Assembly: GCF_000612725.1 (NCBI RefSeq)
Contig: NZ_HG964454.1
Location: forward strand, 496,750 to 560,749
Direction: 5' to 3'
Source of the DNA: Mycolicibacterium austroafricanum
GTDB taxonomy: Bacteria > Actinomycetota > Actinomycetes > Mycobacteriales > Mycobacteriaceae
DNA: 64,000 nt
Below, piece by piece: positions 43,927 through 53,027 of this stretch. A program made the translations under genes and the position numbers. Each line of letters opens with the position of its first letter. Positions within the stretch are counted from its first letter, which is position 1. The notes beneath the pieces were generated by a model. That model did no database searches and was not told where the DNA came from. It was given only the letters and a program-made list of their open reading frames with translations.

Positions 43927-44568
43927 CTATTGGCCGGGCCCCGCCGGTGTGTCGGCCGGCGGATCTAGGGTCTCCAGGACCACCTCGGCGACCCGCTTCA
44001 TGGTGGTCCGACGATCCATCGCGGCCCGCTGAATCCACTTGAACGCCTCGGGCTCGGACATCCCCTGCTTGGCCTGCAGCAAACCCTTGGCGCGCTCGAC
44101 GAGCTTTCTGGTCTCCAGGCGATCGGAGAGGTTGGCGACCTCTTTCTCCAGTTCGGTCATTTCGCTGAACCGGCTGACCGCGACCTCGATGGCCGGGATG
44201 AGGTCAGTGATGCTGAACGGCTTGACCAGGTAAGCCATCGCGCCGGCGTCGCGGGCGCGTTCGACCAGCTCACGCTGGCTGAAGGCGGTCAGGATGACGA
44301 TCGGCGCGATCCGCTTGCTCGCGATCTCCGAGGCGGCGTCGATGCCGTCACGCCGCGGCATCTTGACGTCCATGATCACCAGATCGGGGCGCAGCGCTTC
44401 GGCGAGTTCGACGGCTTCCTGACCGTCTCCGGCCTCGCCGACGATCTCGTAGCCCTCTTCACGCAGCATTTCGGCCAGGTCGAGCCGGATGAGGGCCTCA
44501 TCCTCGGCGACGAGGACTCGGCGCGGCGTGACGGCGGCGTCTGACGGTGACGCGGAAGCGGATGACAT
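43927..44568 (-). CDS. pdtaR: Response regulator with ANTAR domain, PdtaR
   Basis: A 213-residue regulator with an N-terminal receiver (phospho-acceptor D67 in VIMDVKMP, acidic pocket E22-D23) and C-terminal ANTAR RNA-binding domain (about 140-200; RLETRKLVERAKGLLQAKQG). Phosphorylated by the kinase PdtaS, it acts as a transcription antiterminator by binding paired-hexaloop RNAs. ATG 44568 gives the usual length; a longer frame (to 44652) is possible. It reads away from the tRNA gene, as in other mycobacteria. Confidence 0.93.
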   Translation of the reverse strand: MSSASASPSDAAVTPRRVLVAEDEALIRLDLAEMLREEGYEIVGEAGDGQEAVELAEALRPDLVIMDVKMPRRDGIDAASEIASKRIAPIVILTAFSQRELVERARDAGAMAYLVKPFSITDLIPAIEVAVSRFSEMTELEKEVANLSDRLETRKLVERAKGLLQAKQGMSEPEAFKWIQRAAMDRRTTMKRVAEVVLETLDPPADTPAGPGQ

Positions 44569-44637
44569 CACAACATTGTGAAGGGCACAGGCCAGATGAG
44601 CGAGCGCGGGGCCATCCTCTATGGTGGTAGGCCGCGC

Positions 44638-44714
44638 GCCCTCGTATCCCAACTGGCAGAGGAAACGGATTCAAAACCCGTACAGTGTGAGTTCGAATCT
44701 CACCGAGGGCACCA
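44638..44714 (+). tRNA. tRNA-Leu(CAA)
   Basis: Acceptor stem GCCCTCG (44638-44644) pairs with CGAGGGC (44704-44710), followed by ACCA. The T arm GTGAG-TTCGAAT-CTCAC is canonical. The anticodon loop reads TTCAAAA, giving anticodon CAA for UUG. The 3' CCA is encoded. The variable region is only about five nucleotides (class I), whereas leucine tRNAs normally have a long variable arm; the anticodon stem also has an A-C mismatch at its top. Confidence 0.9.
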
Positions 44715-44800
44715 ACAAAACCCTCTGGTCGCCGATACGCGATCCGCGCCATTCCAGCAGGTTGGCGGACTGGCAGCGATAACCTTTGAGCGTGCCCAAC

Positions 44801-46066
44801 ATGCGGCCGGTCTGCGTCCCCGAAGTCACCCTGGGCCGCCGTGCCTGGTCACCGAGCCGGCACCGCCATGAACGGGTGGCGCGGCGGCAGCGCGTTCTGA
44901 TGATCGCGAGCTGGATCGCGGCCGCCGCGTCGGTCGGATTCGGGGTATTTCAGCTGACGTTCGGCGGCCCCCTGTGGTGGCTGGGCGCCGTCAACATCGG
45001 CTGCGGGGTGGTGTTCCTCGCGATCCCGCGGCTGTGCCCCCTCGGTGAACTGATCGCGCCGCTGACGTTCGTCGTCTTCGCCTACACGTCCGTCGGCTTC
45101 ATCTGCTACACCATCGGCACCGGGTCCGGGCTTCAGTTCTATTTCCTCGTCGCCGCCTCACTGGTGGTGCTGGTGCTCGGCATCGAGCGCATCGCGCTCG
45201 CCGCCGCCATCGCGGCCGCCGGCGTGATCATCACCATCGTCCTCGAGCTGACGGTGCCGGACGACCGGGGACTTGGTCCGTCGTGGACGCTGACCGCAGG
45301 TTTCATCAGCGCGGTGGTGTCGTCGGTCGTGATAATCGTTGCGACGATCTGGTACACGCTGCGCGAGATCGACCGGGCCGAGGCGGCGATGGCAGCCGAA
45401 TACGAGCGCTCCGAAGAGCTCCTCGCCAACATCCTGCCCGCCACGATCGCCGACCGGCTCAAGGAACCGACGCGCACCGTCATCGCCGACAAGTACGACG
45501 ACGCCTCGATCCTCTTCGCCGACATCGCCGGCTACACCAAACGCGCGAGCGAGACGCCGCCGTCGGAACTGGTGCGGTTCCTCGATCGGCTCTACACCGA
45601 CCTGGACGCACTCGTGGACCGGCACGGGTTGGAGAAGGTGAAGACCAGCGGGGACTCCTACATGGTCGTCAGCGGCGTGCCGAACCCCCGCGTCGACCAT
45701 CTCGAGGCCCTGGCGCTGCTGGCTCTCGACATGGCCGACGCGGTGGCCGACCTGAAAGACCCGCAGGGACATGACGTTCCGCTGCGGATCGGGATGGCGT
45801 CCGGTCCCGTCGTCGCCGGGGTCGTCGGCGCGAAGAAGTTCTTCTACGACGTCTGGGGCGACGCCGTCAACGTGGCGTCCCGCATGGAGACCACCGACGT
45901 CGAGGGCCGAATCCAGGTGCCCGACAACGTCTATGAACGACTACGCGACCGGTTCGTACTGGAGGAGCGCGGTGTCGTCGACGTCAAGGGCAAGGGACCG
46001 ATGCACACGTGGTACCTGGTCGCCCATCGGGCCGAGGCGGTTACACCTTCCGGTTCTCCGACTTGA
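44801..46066 (+). CDS. cya: Membrane-bound class III adenylate cyclase (Rv1625c type)
   Basis: A 421-residue cyclase from ATG 44801 (TTG 44786 possible). Six membrane segments span about 37-200, then a linker helix and the cyclase domain. Metal aspartates D241 (FADIAGYT) and D285 (TSGDSYMV), substrate-selecting K281 and D350 (WGDAVN region), and transition-state N357 and R361 (NVASRME) are all present, so a homodimer with two complete sites is expected. It makes cAMP. Its 3' end overlaps the dps gene tail-to-tail by 26 nt. Confidence 0.92.
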   Translation: MRPVCVPEVTLGRRAWSPSRHRHERVARRQRVLMIASWIAAAASVGFGVFQLTFGGPLWWLGAVNIGCGVVFLAIPRLCPLGELIAPLTFVVFAYTSVGFICYTIGTGSGLQFYFLVAASLVVLVLGIERIALAAAIAAAGVIITIVLELTVPDDRGLGPSWTLTAGFISAVVSSVVIIVATIWYTLREIDRAEAAMAAEYERSEELLANILPATIADRLKEPTRTVIADKYDDASILFADIAGYTKRASETPPSELVRFLDRLYTDLDALVDRHGLEKVKTSGDSYMVVSGVPNPRVDHLEALALLALDMADAVADLKDPQGHDVPLRIGMASGPVVAGVVGAKKFFYDVWGDAVNVASRMETTDVEGRIQVPDNVYERLRDRFVLEERGVVDVKGKGPMHTWYLVAHRAEAVTPSGSPT

Positions 46067-46544
46067 GCAACCACGCCAGTTTCTCCAGCCCGTCGATCAG
46101 CTGGTGCAGGATGTCGGCCGTGCTCGGATCCTCGGCGTCGACGGTGTCGTGGACGGTCCGCAGGGTGTCCACGACGGCGTAGACGCGGGTGGTGACGAGG
46201 TCGACGACGTCGTCGCTGCTGTGCTCGAACGCCGGGAACGCCGGCAGCGACGTGCTCGCCGCGACGGTGTCCGACCTGCCGTCGGGGACCGCGTCGAGTG
46301 CACGCATCCGTTCGGCCACGGTGTCGCTGGCTGCGCGGGCGAAGTCGACGATCTCGTCGAGTTGCAGGTGCAGGTCGCGGAAGTTGGTGCCGACCACGTT
46401 CCAGTGCGCCTGCTTGGCCTGCAGGTGCAGTTCGATCAGGTCGACCAGGACTCGCTGAAGCGCGGCGCCCAGTTCCGGTGAGGCCTGGAAGTTCGCTATC
46501 TCGGCCTCGGTCCTTCGTGCGTTCGCTGTGGTCGTCATGTTCAT
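46041..46544 (-). CDS. dps: Dps ferritin-like DNA-protection protein
   Basis: A 167-residue ferritin-like protein forming dodecamers that oxidise and store iron. Ferroxidase residues are visible in LQAKQAHWNVVGTNFRDLHLQLDEIVDFARAASD (His, Asp and Glu of the inter-subunit site). The N-terminal tail is short. It matches the Dps2 position in M. smegmatis (between adenylate cyclase and DUF2339). ATG 46544 follows AGGAGG. Its 3' end overlaps the cya gene antisense by 26 nt, so transcripts collide. Confidence 0.9.
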   Translation of the reverse strand: MNMTTTANARRTEAEIANFQASPELGAALQRVLVDLIELHLQAKQAHWNVVGTNFRDLHLQLDEIVDFARAASDTVAERMRALDAVPDGRSDTVAASTSLPAFPAFEHSSDDVVDLVTTRVYAVVDTLRTVHDTVDAEDPSTADILHQLIDGLEKLAWLLKSENRKV

Positions 46545-46593
46545 GTCAACGCCTCCTTTTCTGGACTCAGTCCAGATTAGCACGTGCGTTTCA

Positions 46594-48420
46594 TCACAGC
46601 TTCTTGTCCTGTTTCTCCAGCAGCCGCGCGTAGCCCGCCCCCATGCCCAGCAGGATCAGGCCGACGACGATGAACACCGCGACCCGGAAGATCCCGTCGA
46701 GCGTGCCCAGGTCGAACAGGAACAGCTTGGCCATCGCTGCGGCCACCAGGCCCAGCCCACCGCCGATCAGCATCGAGCGGTCCTCCCGCGGCAGCCGGGC
46801 CGCATAGCCGAACAGCGCCGCGGCCATCGCGATCCAGCAGATGGTCGCGGCCATGTGTCCGGCGTAGAAGCCGCCGTCGCCTCCGCCGATGAGCATCCCG
46901 GCAGTCACCGTGAACGACGTCACCGCGTAGACGACGACGGCGGCAGGAACGATCCAGATGGCCAATCCCGTCGCACCCCCGGTGTGATCCCACGCCCAGA
47001 CCACGGCGACCGCGGCAGCCGCCAGCAGCACCGCGGACACCAACGTGGATATGCCTGCGGCAGCGCTGATTCGGGTGGCCTCCAGCAGCATGCTGGGCGG
47101 TGAGTAACTCAGGTGCACGCCCGCGCCGACGACCGCGAAACCGATTGCCGCCCAGCGGGCGACCTCATCGCGCCTGCCGACCAGCGCCACCACCACGGCC
47201 ATCGCCAACAGGACCGGTCCGGCGATCATGCCGTCGAACGCGACGGTGACGGCGATCAAGGCGGCGACCGCCGACGTCGCCGAGAACACCTGCCGCACCA
47301 CGCCCGCCACCCCGGGCAGGCGCTCGCCGACGAGCACGATCGCCAGCAGCGCCGCAGCCAGTGTTGCCGCCATCAGCGCCGCGACGACGCGGTCCACCGC
47401 CAGTGACACACACAACACCGGAAGCACGCCGGCCGCGGTCAGCAGCGCCATCGCAGCACGATTCTTGGTGCCCGGCAACAGGATCAGCGCGGCCACCAGA
47501 GCCACCGCGGCCGCGATGCCGGACGCGCCGGCCAGCCACAGATCCTGCCGCGCGGATTCGAAGTGACGCGCGAGCAGCGCAGTCAGAACCGGCAGCGCCG
47601 CGGCGGCGATGCGCGCCGCGTGCAGCCAGATCCAGTCTTTACCGAGTTGCACCGGCAGCGACACCGCGGCCAGCGCCAGCATGAAGCCGACCAACAGCAG
47701 TGAGATGCCGTCGGTGACGATCGGCGCCAGCCCGATCAGCGGCACCAGCACCAGCAGCCCGAGGTGCTCGGAGTCCCAGCGCCGCGCCAGCGTCAGCCCG
47801 CCGCCTGCGATCAGCGACGCGAATACCAGCCCGGCCGGCGCGGACGTCCACTCGTAGATCGTCGTGACCGCAATGACGTCCATGTAGGCCGCCGCCACAC
47901 CGGTGGCCACCAGAGCGATCGCACCCACCCGGCCGCCGGGGCGGCCGTTGAGCCACCATCCCGCAGCCACCAGCGCACCGGCGAGCACAGCCCCAGCTGC
48001 CACCCGGAACTCCGGCCTCAGGATCCCCGCCTGCGCGGCGAGCACCAGGAGCAGCACGACACCGATCAGCGTGACGGCCACCCCCGCGACAGCCAGCAGC
48101 TTGCCGATCCAGCCGTCCGAGCGTTCTTTGCGCACCCGTGCAGAGGCCGGCGGGTAGGCCGGGTACGCCGGGTACGCCGGCCGATACGGCGCCACCGGCT
48201 GCGGCACAGGGGCCGGCGACGGCACGGGAACGGGCTGCGCCACGGGGACGGGCGACGGCACGGGGACCGGTTGCGGCCAGGGAGCGGGTGCCGACTGCGG
48301 GCGATCGGCCAGTATCCGGTCGAGTTCGACAAGATCGGTGGAAACCCTGGCGAGTTGCCGGGAGATCGCGGCGAAATCCGCGGAGAGCCGGGTGATGACG
48401 GCGGTGTGCGGTTCGGTCAT
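46594..48420 (-). CDS. DUF2339-family multi-pass membrane protein
   Basis: A 608-residue protein. N-terminal predicted coiled coil (about 8-40), then a Pro/Val-rich section (about 45-95) with alternating PVPVPSPVPVAQP units and YPAYPAYPP, then about 15-18 membrane segments to the end. DUF2339 proteins are widespread but without an established role. ATG 48420 is chosen; a longer frame to 48444 is possible. It lies 49 nt from dps and reads the same way. Confidence 0.82.
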   Translation of the reverse strand: MTEPHTAVITRLSADFAAISRQLARVSTDLVELDRILADRPQSAPAPWPQPVPVPSPVPVAQPVPVPSPAPVPQPVAPYRPAYPAYPAYPPASARVRKERSDGWIGKLLAVAGVAVTLIGVVLLLVLAAQAGILRPEFRVAAGAVLAGALVAAGWWLNGRPGGRVGAIALVATGVAAAYMDVIAVTTIYEWTSAPAGLVFASLIAGGGLTLARRWDSEHLGLLVLVPLIGLAPIVTDGISLLLVGFMLALAAVSLPVQLGKDWIWLHAARIAAAALPVLTALLARHFESARQDLWLAGASGIAAAVALVAALILLPGTKNRAAMALLTAAGVLPVLCVSLAVDRVVAALMAATLAAALLAIVLVGERLPGVAGVVRQVFSATSAVAALIAVTVAFDGMIAGPVLLAMAVVVALVGRRDEVARWAAIGFAVVGAGVHLSYSPPSMLLEATRISAAAGISTLVSAVLLAAAAVAVVWAWDHTGGATGLAIWIVPAAVVVYAVTSFTVTAGMLIGGGDGGFYAGHMAATICWIAMAAALFGYAARLPREDRSMLIGGGLGLVAAAMAKLFLFDLGTLDGIFRVAVFIVVGLILLGMGAGYARLLEKQDKKL

Positions 48421-48464
48421 GCCGCCATCGTCGCAGCCGAGCACGGTGCGGTGGATGAGTACAA

Positions 48465-49088
48465 CTACTCGTCGAGGCCGTGTTCGATCGCGTAGCGCGC
48501 CAGCTCGACCCGGTTGCCGATCTGCAGTTTCCGGAAGGTCGCCTGGACGTGGTTCTCCACCGTGCGGTGACTGAGCGACAGCCGCGAGGCGATCTGTTTG
48601 GCCGTCAGCCCCTTGGCGACATGGCGCAGGATCTCGGTCTCGCGCTCGGTGAGTGTCGGCCCCGCGGGGCTGTCGCGCTCGATGCGGCGGAACTCACCGA
48701 GCACCAGACCGGCCAGACCCGGGGTGAACACCGCTCGTCCCTGCGCGGTCGCCCGCACCGCATCACCGAGTTCCTGCTTGGACGCGCTCTTGACCAGGTA
48801 TCCGGTGGCCCCGGCCTTGACCGCCTCAAGGACATCGTCGCGTTCGTCCGAGGCCGACAGCACCAGCACGCGCGACGACGGCGACACGGCGAGCACCTCG
48901 GCGGTCGCCTGTGCGCCGTCGCCGTCGGCCAGGCGCATGTCCATCAACACCACCGCCGGTTGCACGACGGCGGCACGCCGCTTCGCCGACGCCACCCCGT
49001 CGGCGGTGGCCACCACGTCGAAGCCGTCGTCGGCCAGATCCCGCGCCACCGCGTCCCGCCAGATCGGATGATCGTCGACCACCATCAC
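48465..49088 (-). CDS. LuxR/NarL-type response regulator
   Basis: A 207-residue regulator with receiver acidic pocket D5-D6, phospho-acceptor D50 (VVLMDMRLADGDG), and a LuxR HTH near 145-200 (LTERETEILRHVAKGLTAKQ ... HRTVENHV). GTG 49088 overlaps the kinase stop as GTGA. It forms a two-component pair with the kinase and is the last gene of the transporter/sensor operon. Confidence 0.9.
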   Translation of the reverse strand: MMVVDDHPIWRDAVARDLADDGFDVVATADGVASAKRRAAVVQPAVVLMDMRLADGDGAQATAEVLAVSPSSRVLVLSASDERDDVLEAVKAGATGYLVKSASKQELGDAVRATAQGRAVFTPGLAGLVLGEFRRIERDSPAGPTLTERETEILRHVAKGLTAKQIASRLSLSHRTVENHVQATFRKLQIGNRVELARYAIEHGLDE

Positions 49089-50200
49089 CGAGATACCGTC
49101 AGCTCCCACTCCGTCCCCATCCCCGGACCGGTGCTCAGCTCCGCCCGCCCGCCGAGCCAATCCATACGTCCCACAATCGATTTCGATACCCCGACGCGGC
49201 CCTCGGTCACCGCTTCGTCCAGCCGGCCCTCGGGGATGCCCACCCCGTCGTCGCGCACGGTGACGGTCACGGTCGCGCCGAGATCCTCGAGAAGAACATA
49301 CGCGCGGGCAACTGGTCCGGCGTGCGCCTCGACGTTGTCGAGCGCGTTGGTCACCGCCGCCAGAAGCTCGTCGGCGACCGTCGCGTCCAGCAGCACCGGG
49401 TCGGCCGGCACACTGATCGACACCCGGTCGGTGGCCCGGCGCCGCAGCATCGCCCCGATGTCGGACATCGCGCCCTTGCGGGGTTCGGCGTCGTTCGCGC
49501 TGACCAGGCGGCGCAGCGCCCGCTCCTGCTCCCCGGCGAGTTCGGCGAGCTGGGCGGTGTCTCCCCCGATTTCGCGCCCCCGGCGCGCCACCAACGCCAA
49601 CACCTGGATCGCACCGTCGTGCACCTGGCGGGAGAGCCGCTCGCGCTCCTCCAGTGACGCCGAGAGGCGGGCCGCCCGTTCCAGTTCGGCGTGGGCCCGG
49701 CGCGCCGTCTGCGCGGCCATGCCGACCGCGAGGCCGACCGCCAACTCGATCACGACGGTGGCGTTGCGGCCGAGGTCGATGCTGACGTACCCCTTGAGCG
49801 CTGCACTGGCGGCCACCACCACTAGGCCGGCCAGCATTCCCGAGACCGGACCCGACAGGATCGCGGCCGAGATCGTCGCGTTCGTCGCCCACAGCGTGGT
49901 CGGCCACGACTGGTTGTCCAGCGCCCACTGGTCGGACGCCACGAACTCCGTCGACAGCATCAACGCCACCACGACGACGATCTCGGCCAGCACCCAGGCG
50001 GGCCTGCGGCCGAAGCCCTGCAGGTAGGCCGTCGCGCACGCCGCGCTCCAGCCGATCAGCACCGCGAACAGCACCCATCCGCCGACCGGATGCTCCAGGT
50101 CGGGGTTGACCGCCAACTGGAAGCCGAACGCATAGATGCAGCTGAGCAGGCGGAACACCTGCGCGGCGCGCCACAGCGGCGTCGCCGGGTCCGGCGTCAC
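49085..50200 (-). CDS. Sensor histidine kinase (NarL-partner type)
   Basis: A 371-residue kinase with four or five membrane segments (about 15-160), a HisKA_3 dimerisation box with phospho-accepting H194 (SRQVHDGAIQVLAL), and an ATP-binding region (TNALDNVEAHA N-box, VRDDGVGIP G1 box, GMGTEWEL). The sensing surface is the membrane itself. GTG 50200 overlaps the ATPase gene stop, a direct translational link to the amino acid transporter. Confidence 0.88.
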   Translation of the reverse strand: MTPDPATPLWRAAQVFRLLSCIYAFGFQLAVNPDLEHPVGGWVLFAVLIGWSAACATAYLQGFGRRPAWVLAEIVVVVALMLSTEFVASDQWALDNQSWPTTLWATNATISAAILSGPVSGMLAGLVVVAASAALKGYVSIDLGRNATVVIELAVGLAVGMAAQTARRAHAELERAARLSASLEERERLSRQVHDGAIQVLALVARRGREIGGDTAQLAELAGEQERALRRLVSANDAEPRKGAMSDIGAMLRRRATDRVSISVPADPVLLDATVADELLAAVTNALDNVEAHAGPVARAYVLLEDLGATVTVTVRDDGVGIPEGRLDEAVTEGRVGVSKSIVGRMDWLGGRAELSTGPGMGTEWELTVSR

Positions 50201-50979
50201 ATCACCTTGGAGAGAAACGCTTTCGTCCGTTCGTGTTGCGGATTGGCCATCACCTCGCGTGGCGCGCCCCGTTCGACGACGACCCCGGCGTCCATGAACA
50301 CCAGCTCGTCGGCGACCTCGCGGGCGAAGCCCATCTCGTGGGTCACCACGACCATCGTCATACCTTGGGCTGCAAGCTTTTTCATCACACCGAGCACCTC
50401 GCCGACCAGCTCCGGGTCCAGCGCCGACGTCGGCTCGTCGAACAGCATCAGCTTGGGGTCCATGGCGAGCGCCCTGGCGATGGCGACACGCTGCTGCTGC
50501 CCGCCGGAGAGCTGCGCCGGATAGGCCCCGGCCTTGTCGGCGAGCCCGACCTGGGCCAGCAACTCCTTGCCCTTCTCGATGGCCTGGGCCTTTCTGACGC
50601 CCTTGACCTGGATGGGAGCCTCGACGACGTTCCCCAGCGCGGTCCGGTGCGGGAACAGGTTGAAGTGCTGAAACACCATGCCCACGTCGCGGCGCTGCTT
50701 GGCGACGTCACGCGGCTTCATCTCGTGCAGCTTGCCGCCGCGTTCGTTGTAGCCGACGAGTGCACCGTCGACGTAGAGCCGGCCGGCGCTGACGGTCTCG
50801 AGGTGGTTGATGCACCGCAGGAACGTCGATTTGCCGGATCCGGAGGGGCCGACCAGGACAAGCACCTGTCCCTTCTGCACCTCCAGCGTGATGCCCTTGA
50901 GCACCTTGAGAGCGCCGAAGTCCTTGCACACCAGCTCGGCCTTGACCATCGGCTTCGCACTGACTGCATCTGCCGTCAT
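50197..50979 (-). CDS. glnQ: Polar amino acid (glutamine-type) ABC transporter ATPase
   Basis: A 260-residue ABC ATPase with Walker A GPSGSGKST, Q-loop MVFQHFNLFPH, signature LSGGQQQR, Walker B LMLFDEPTSALDPE and switch VVTHEMGFA, all typical of GlnQ-type ATPases. It has an extra insert around residues 68-78 (NERGGKLHEMKPRDVAK). It lies 9 nt from the permease gene. The amino acid is not determined by sequence. Confidence 0.92.
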   Translation of the reverse strand: MTADAVSAKPMVKAELVCKDFGALKVLKGITLEVQKGQVLVLVGPSGSGKSTFLRCINHLETVSAGRLYVDGALVGYNERGGKLHEMKPRDVAKQRRDVGMVFQHFNLFPHRTALGNVVEAPIQVKGVRKAQAIEKGKELLAQVGLADKAGAYPAQLSGGQQQRVAIARALAMDPKLMLFDEPTSALDPELVGEVLGVMKKLAAQGMTMVVVTHEMGFAREVADELVFMDAGVVVERGAPREVMANPQHERTKAFLSKVM

Positions 50980-50988
50980 ACCCGTCCT

Positions 50989-51915
50989 TTACTTCACCTG
51001 AGGCAGTTGTGCCAGCGCCAGCGCCTCCAGCTGTTTGGAGGTCAGTTTGCGGGACGCTCCCCTGGAGAAGTACCGCTCCAGGTAGAACTGGCCCACCATC
51101 AGGATGCTCGTGATCACCAGGTACCACGCGGCGGCGACCAGGAGCAGCGGCACGGGCTCGAAGATCCTGGCGGCGATCTCGCGGGTGGCGATGCTGTACA
51201 CGTCGAACGCGTAGGGCACGGCGGTGACCAGTGAGGTCGTCTTCAACAGGCTGATCAGCTCGTTGCCGGTCGGCGGGATGATCACGCGCATCGCCTGCGG
51301 TAGCACGGTTCGGCGCATGGCCTTGCCCCATGACATGCCCAGCGCCGTCGAGGCTTCCATCTGGCCTTCGGGGACCGACATGATGCCCGCACGCACGATC
51401 TCGGCCATGTAGGCGGCCTCGTTGAGGCCGAGGCCGATCACTGCGAGGACAAACGGAATCGACAGGTCCTGCAGGTCCAGGTGGAAGAACGACGGGCCGA
51501 AGGGCACGCCGAGCTGGATGTTCTGGTAGATCGTCGGAAACAGGCCCCAGAACGCCAGCTGCACGTAGATCGGCGTGCCGCGGAAGATCCACAGGAAAAC
51601 CCACGCTACGGAACTGAGCACCGGGTTGTCAGACAGCCGCATCACAGTGAGGAAGACGCCCAGCACGATGCCGATGATCATCGAGTAGATGGTCAGCTGC
51701 AGCGTGTTGAAGACGCCGAGCAGGATGCGTTCGTGGAAGAAGTACTCCCCGAACGTCGACCACCCGTAGGCCGGGTTGGTCGCCGCGCCGTAGAGGAACA
51801 GCCCGACGAGCACGATGATGGCGGCCGCCGCCAGCCACCGCCACGGATGCTTCAGCGGAATGGCATCGATGGACTGCGGCGAACTGGACGGCGGCGGCGC
51901 GCCAACATCTGTCAT
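50989..51915 (-). CDS. Polar amino acid ABC transporter permease
   Basis: A 308-residue permease with an N-terminal soluble stretch, an added membrane segment (about 28-47), then five segments of the His/Gln permease core and the EAA-type loop (EASTALGMSWGKAMRRTVLP). It lies 5 nt after the binding-protein gene. Likely works as a homodimer, since no second permease is present. Confidence 0.9.
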   Translation of the reverse strand: MTDVGAPPPSSSPQSIDAIPLKHPWRWLAAAAIIVLVGLFLYGAATNPAYGWSTFGEYFFHERILLGVFNTLQLTIYSMIIGIVLGVFLTVMRLSDNPVLSSVAWVFLWIFRGTPIYVQLAFWGLFPTIYQNIQLGVPFGPSFFHLDLQDLSIPFVLAVIGLGLNEAAYMAEIVRAGIMSVPEGQMEASTALGMSWGKAMRRTVLPQAMRVIIPPTGNELISLLKTTSLVTAVPYAFDVYSIATREIAARIFEPVPLLLVAAAWYLVITSILMVGQFYLERYFSRGASRKLTSKQLEALALAQLPQVK

Positions 51916-51920
51916 CGTTG

Positions 51921-52841
51921 TCAGGAAACCGCGCCGTTGATCACCGGCTTGTCGATCATCCCCTCTTCGAGACCCCAGTTCGCAGCGATCTCCTTGTACT
52001 TGCCCGTCTCGATCAGGTGCTCAAGCGCCTGCAGCAGCGACTGCGCGAGCGGAGAACCCTTCTCGACAGGCCAGCCGTACGGGGCGGAGTCGAACACCTC
52101 GCCCGCCTGCACGAGCTTGCCGTTGGTCTGCTTGATGGCGTAGAGCGTCACCGGCGAATCGGCCGACATGGCGTCGGCCTGGCCCAACACGACGGCGTTG
52201 GTCGCGGCGTCCTGGCTGTCGAACGCGATGATCTCGATCGCCGGTTGACCCGCGTCGGTGCACTTCTTGCTGCGCGCGGGCAGCTCATCGGTCTCCTGGA
52301 CCGTGGTGGCCTGCACCGCGACCTTCTTGCCGCACGCGTTCTCGGGGTCGATCTGACCGCCTGCGGGCTGCGCCCACAACGTGCCCGCAGAGAAGTAGGT
52401 GACGAAGTCGACCTGCTGCTCGCGCTCCTTGCTGTCGGTGAACGACGACATGCCGACGTTGAACGTGCCGCCCTGGATCGACGGAATGATCTTCGCGAAG
52501 TCGGCCTCGCGGTACTCCGGGGTGAGACCCAGCGTGCCGGCGATGGCGTTCATCAGGTCGACGTCGAAGCCGACGATCTTGCCGCTCTCGTCCTTGAACT
52601 CGTTCGGCGCGTACGGGATGTTCACGCCGACGATGAGTTTCCCGGTCGACTTGATTGCCTCCGGCACGGTGTTCGCGATCGCATCGACCTTTTCCGCGGG
52701 CGCCGCCGCGGTCGGGGAACCTTCTTCGACAGGTTCCTCCGAGCTGCTCGAACAGCCCGACAGGGCCAGGGCGCCCACCGCGGCGAACACCGCCGCGACG
52801 CGCCAGATCCTGGTTCGGCGGTCTTGGATTCCAGCCACCAC
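51921..52841 (-). CDS. Amino acid-binding lipoprotein (SBP family 3)
   Basis: A 306-residue extracellular solute-binding protein with lipobox LALSGC (Cys30), the family-3 N-lobe (SGKIVGFDVDLMNAIAGTLG) and C-lobe elements (NVGMSSFTDSKERE). It delivers a polar amino acid to the permease. GTG 52841 or 52838; GAGG lies just upstream. First gene of SBP-permease-ATPase-kinase-regulator. Confidence 0.9.
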   Translation of the reverse strand: MVAGIQDRRTRIWRVAAVFAAVGALALSGCSSSSEEPVEEGSPTAAAPAEKVDAIANTVPEAIKSTGKLIVGVNIPYAPNEFKDESGKIVGFDVDLMNAIAGTLGLTPEYREADFAKIIPSIQGGTFNVGMSSFTDSKEREQQVDFVTYFSAGTLWAQPAGGQIDPENACGKKVAVQATTVQETDELPARSKKCTDAGQPAIEIIAFDSQDAATNAVVLGQADAMSADSPVTLYAIKQTNGKLVQAGEVFDSAPYGWPVEKGSPLAQSLLQALEHLIETGKYKEIAANWGLEEGMIDKPVINGAVS

Positions 52842-53027
52842 TGATGCCTCAACTTTCTACTTCGGGTCGTCCACGTCCCTGTCTGGGCCTGCCTACCAGC
52901 CAGGAACGTTAACGGCCTATGACCCGGCGCGCAGCGCCGGTTACGAAACATTAACGACAGCGTTGAGACATCACAGCGGTACTGCAAAATCAGACAAGTC
53001 GCCGCCACGGTGTGTCACACTGCGCGC

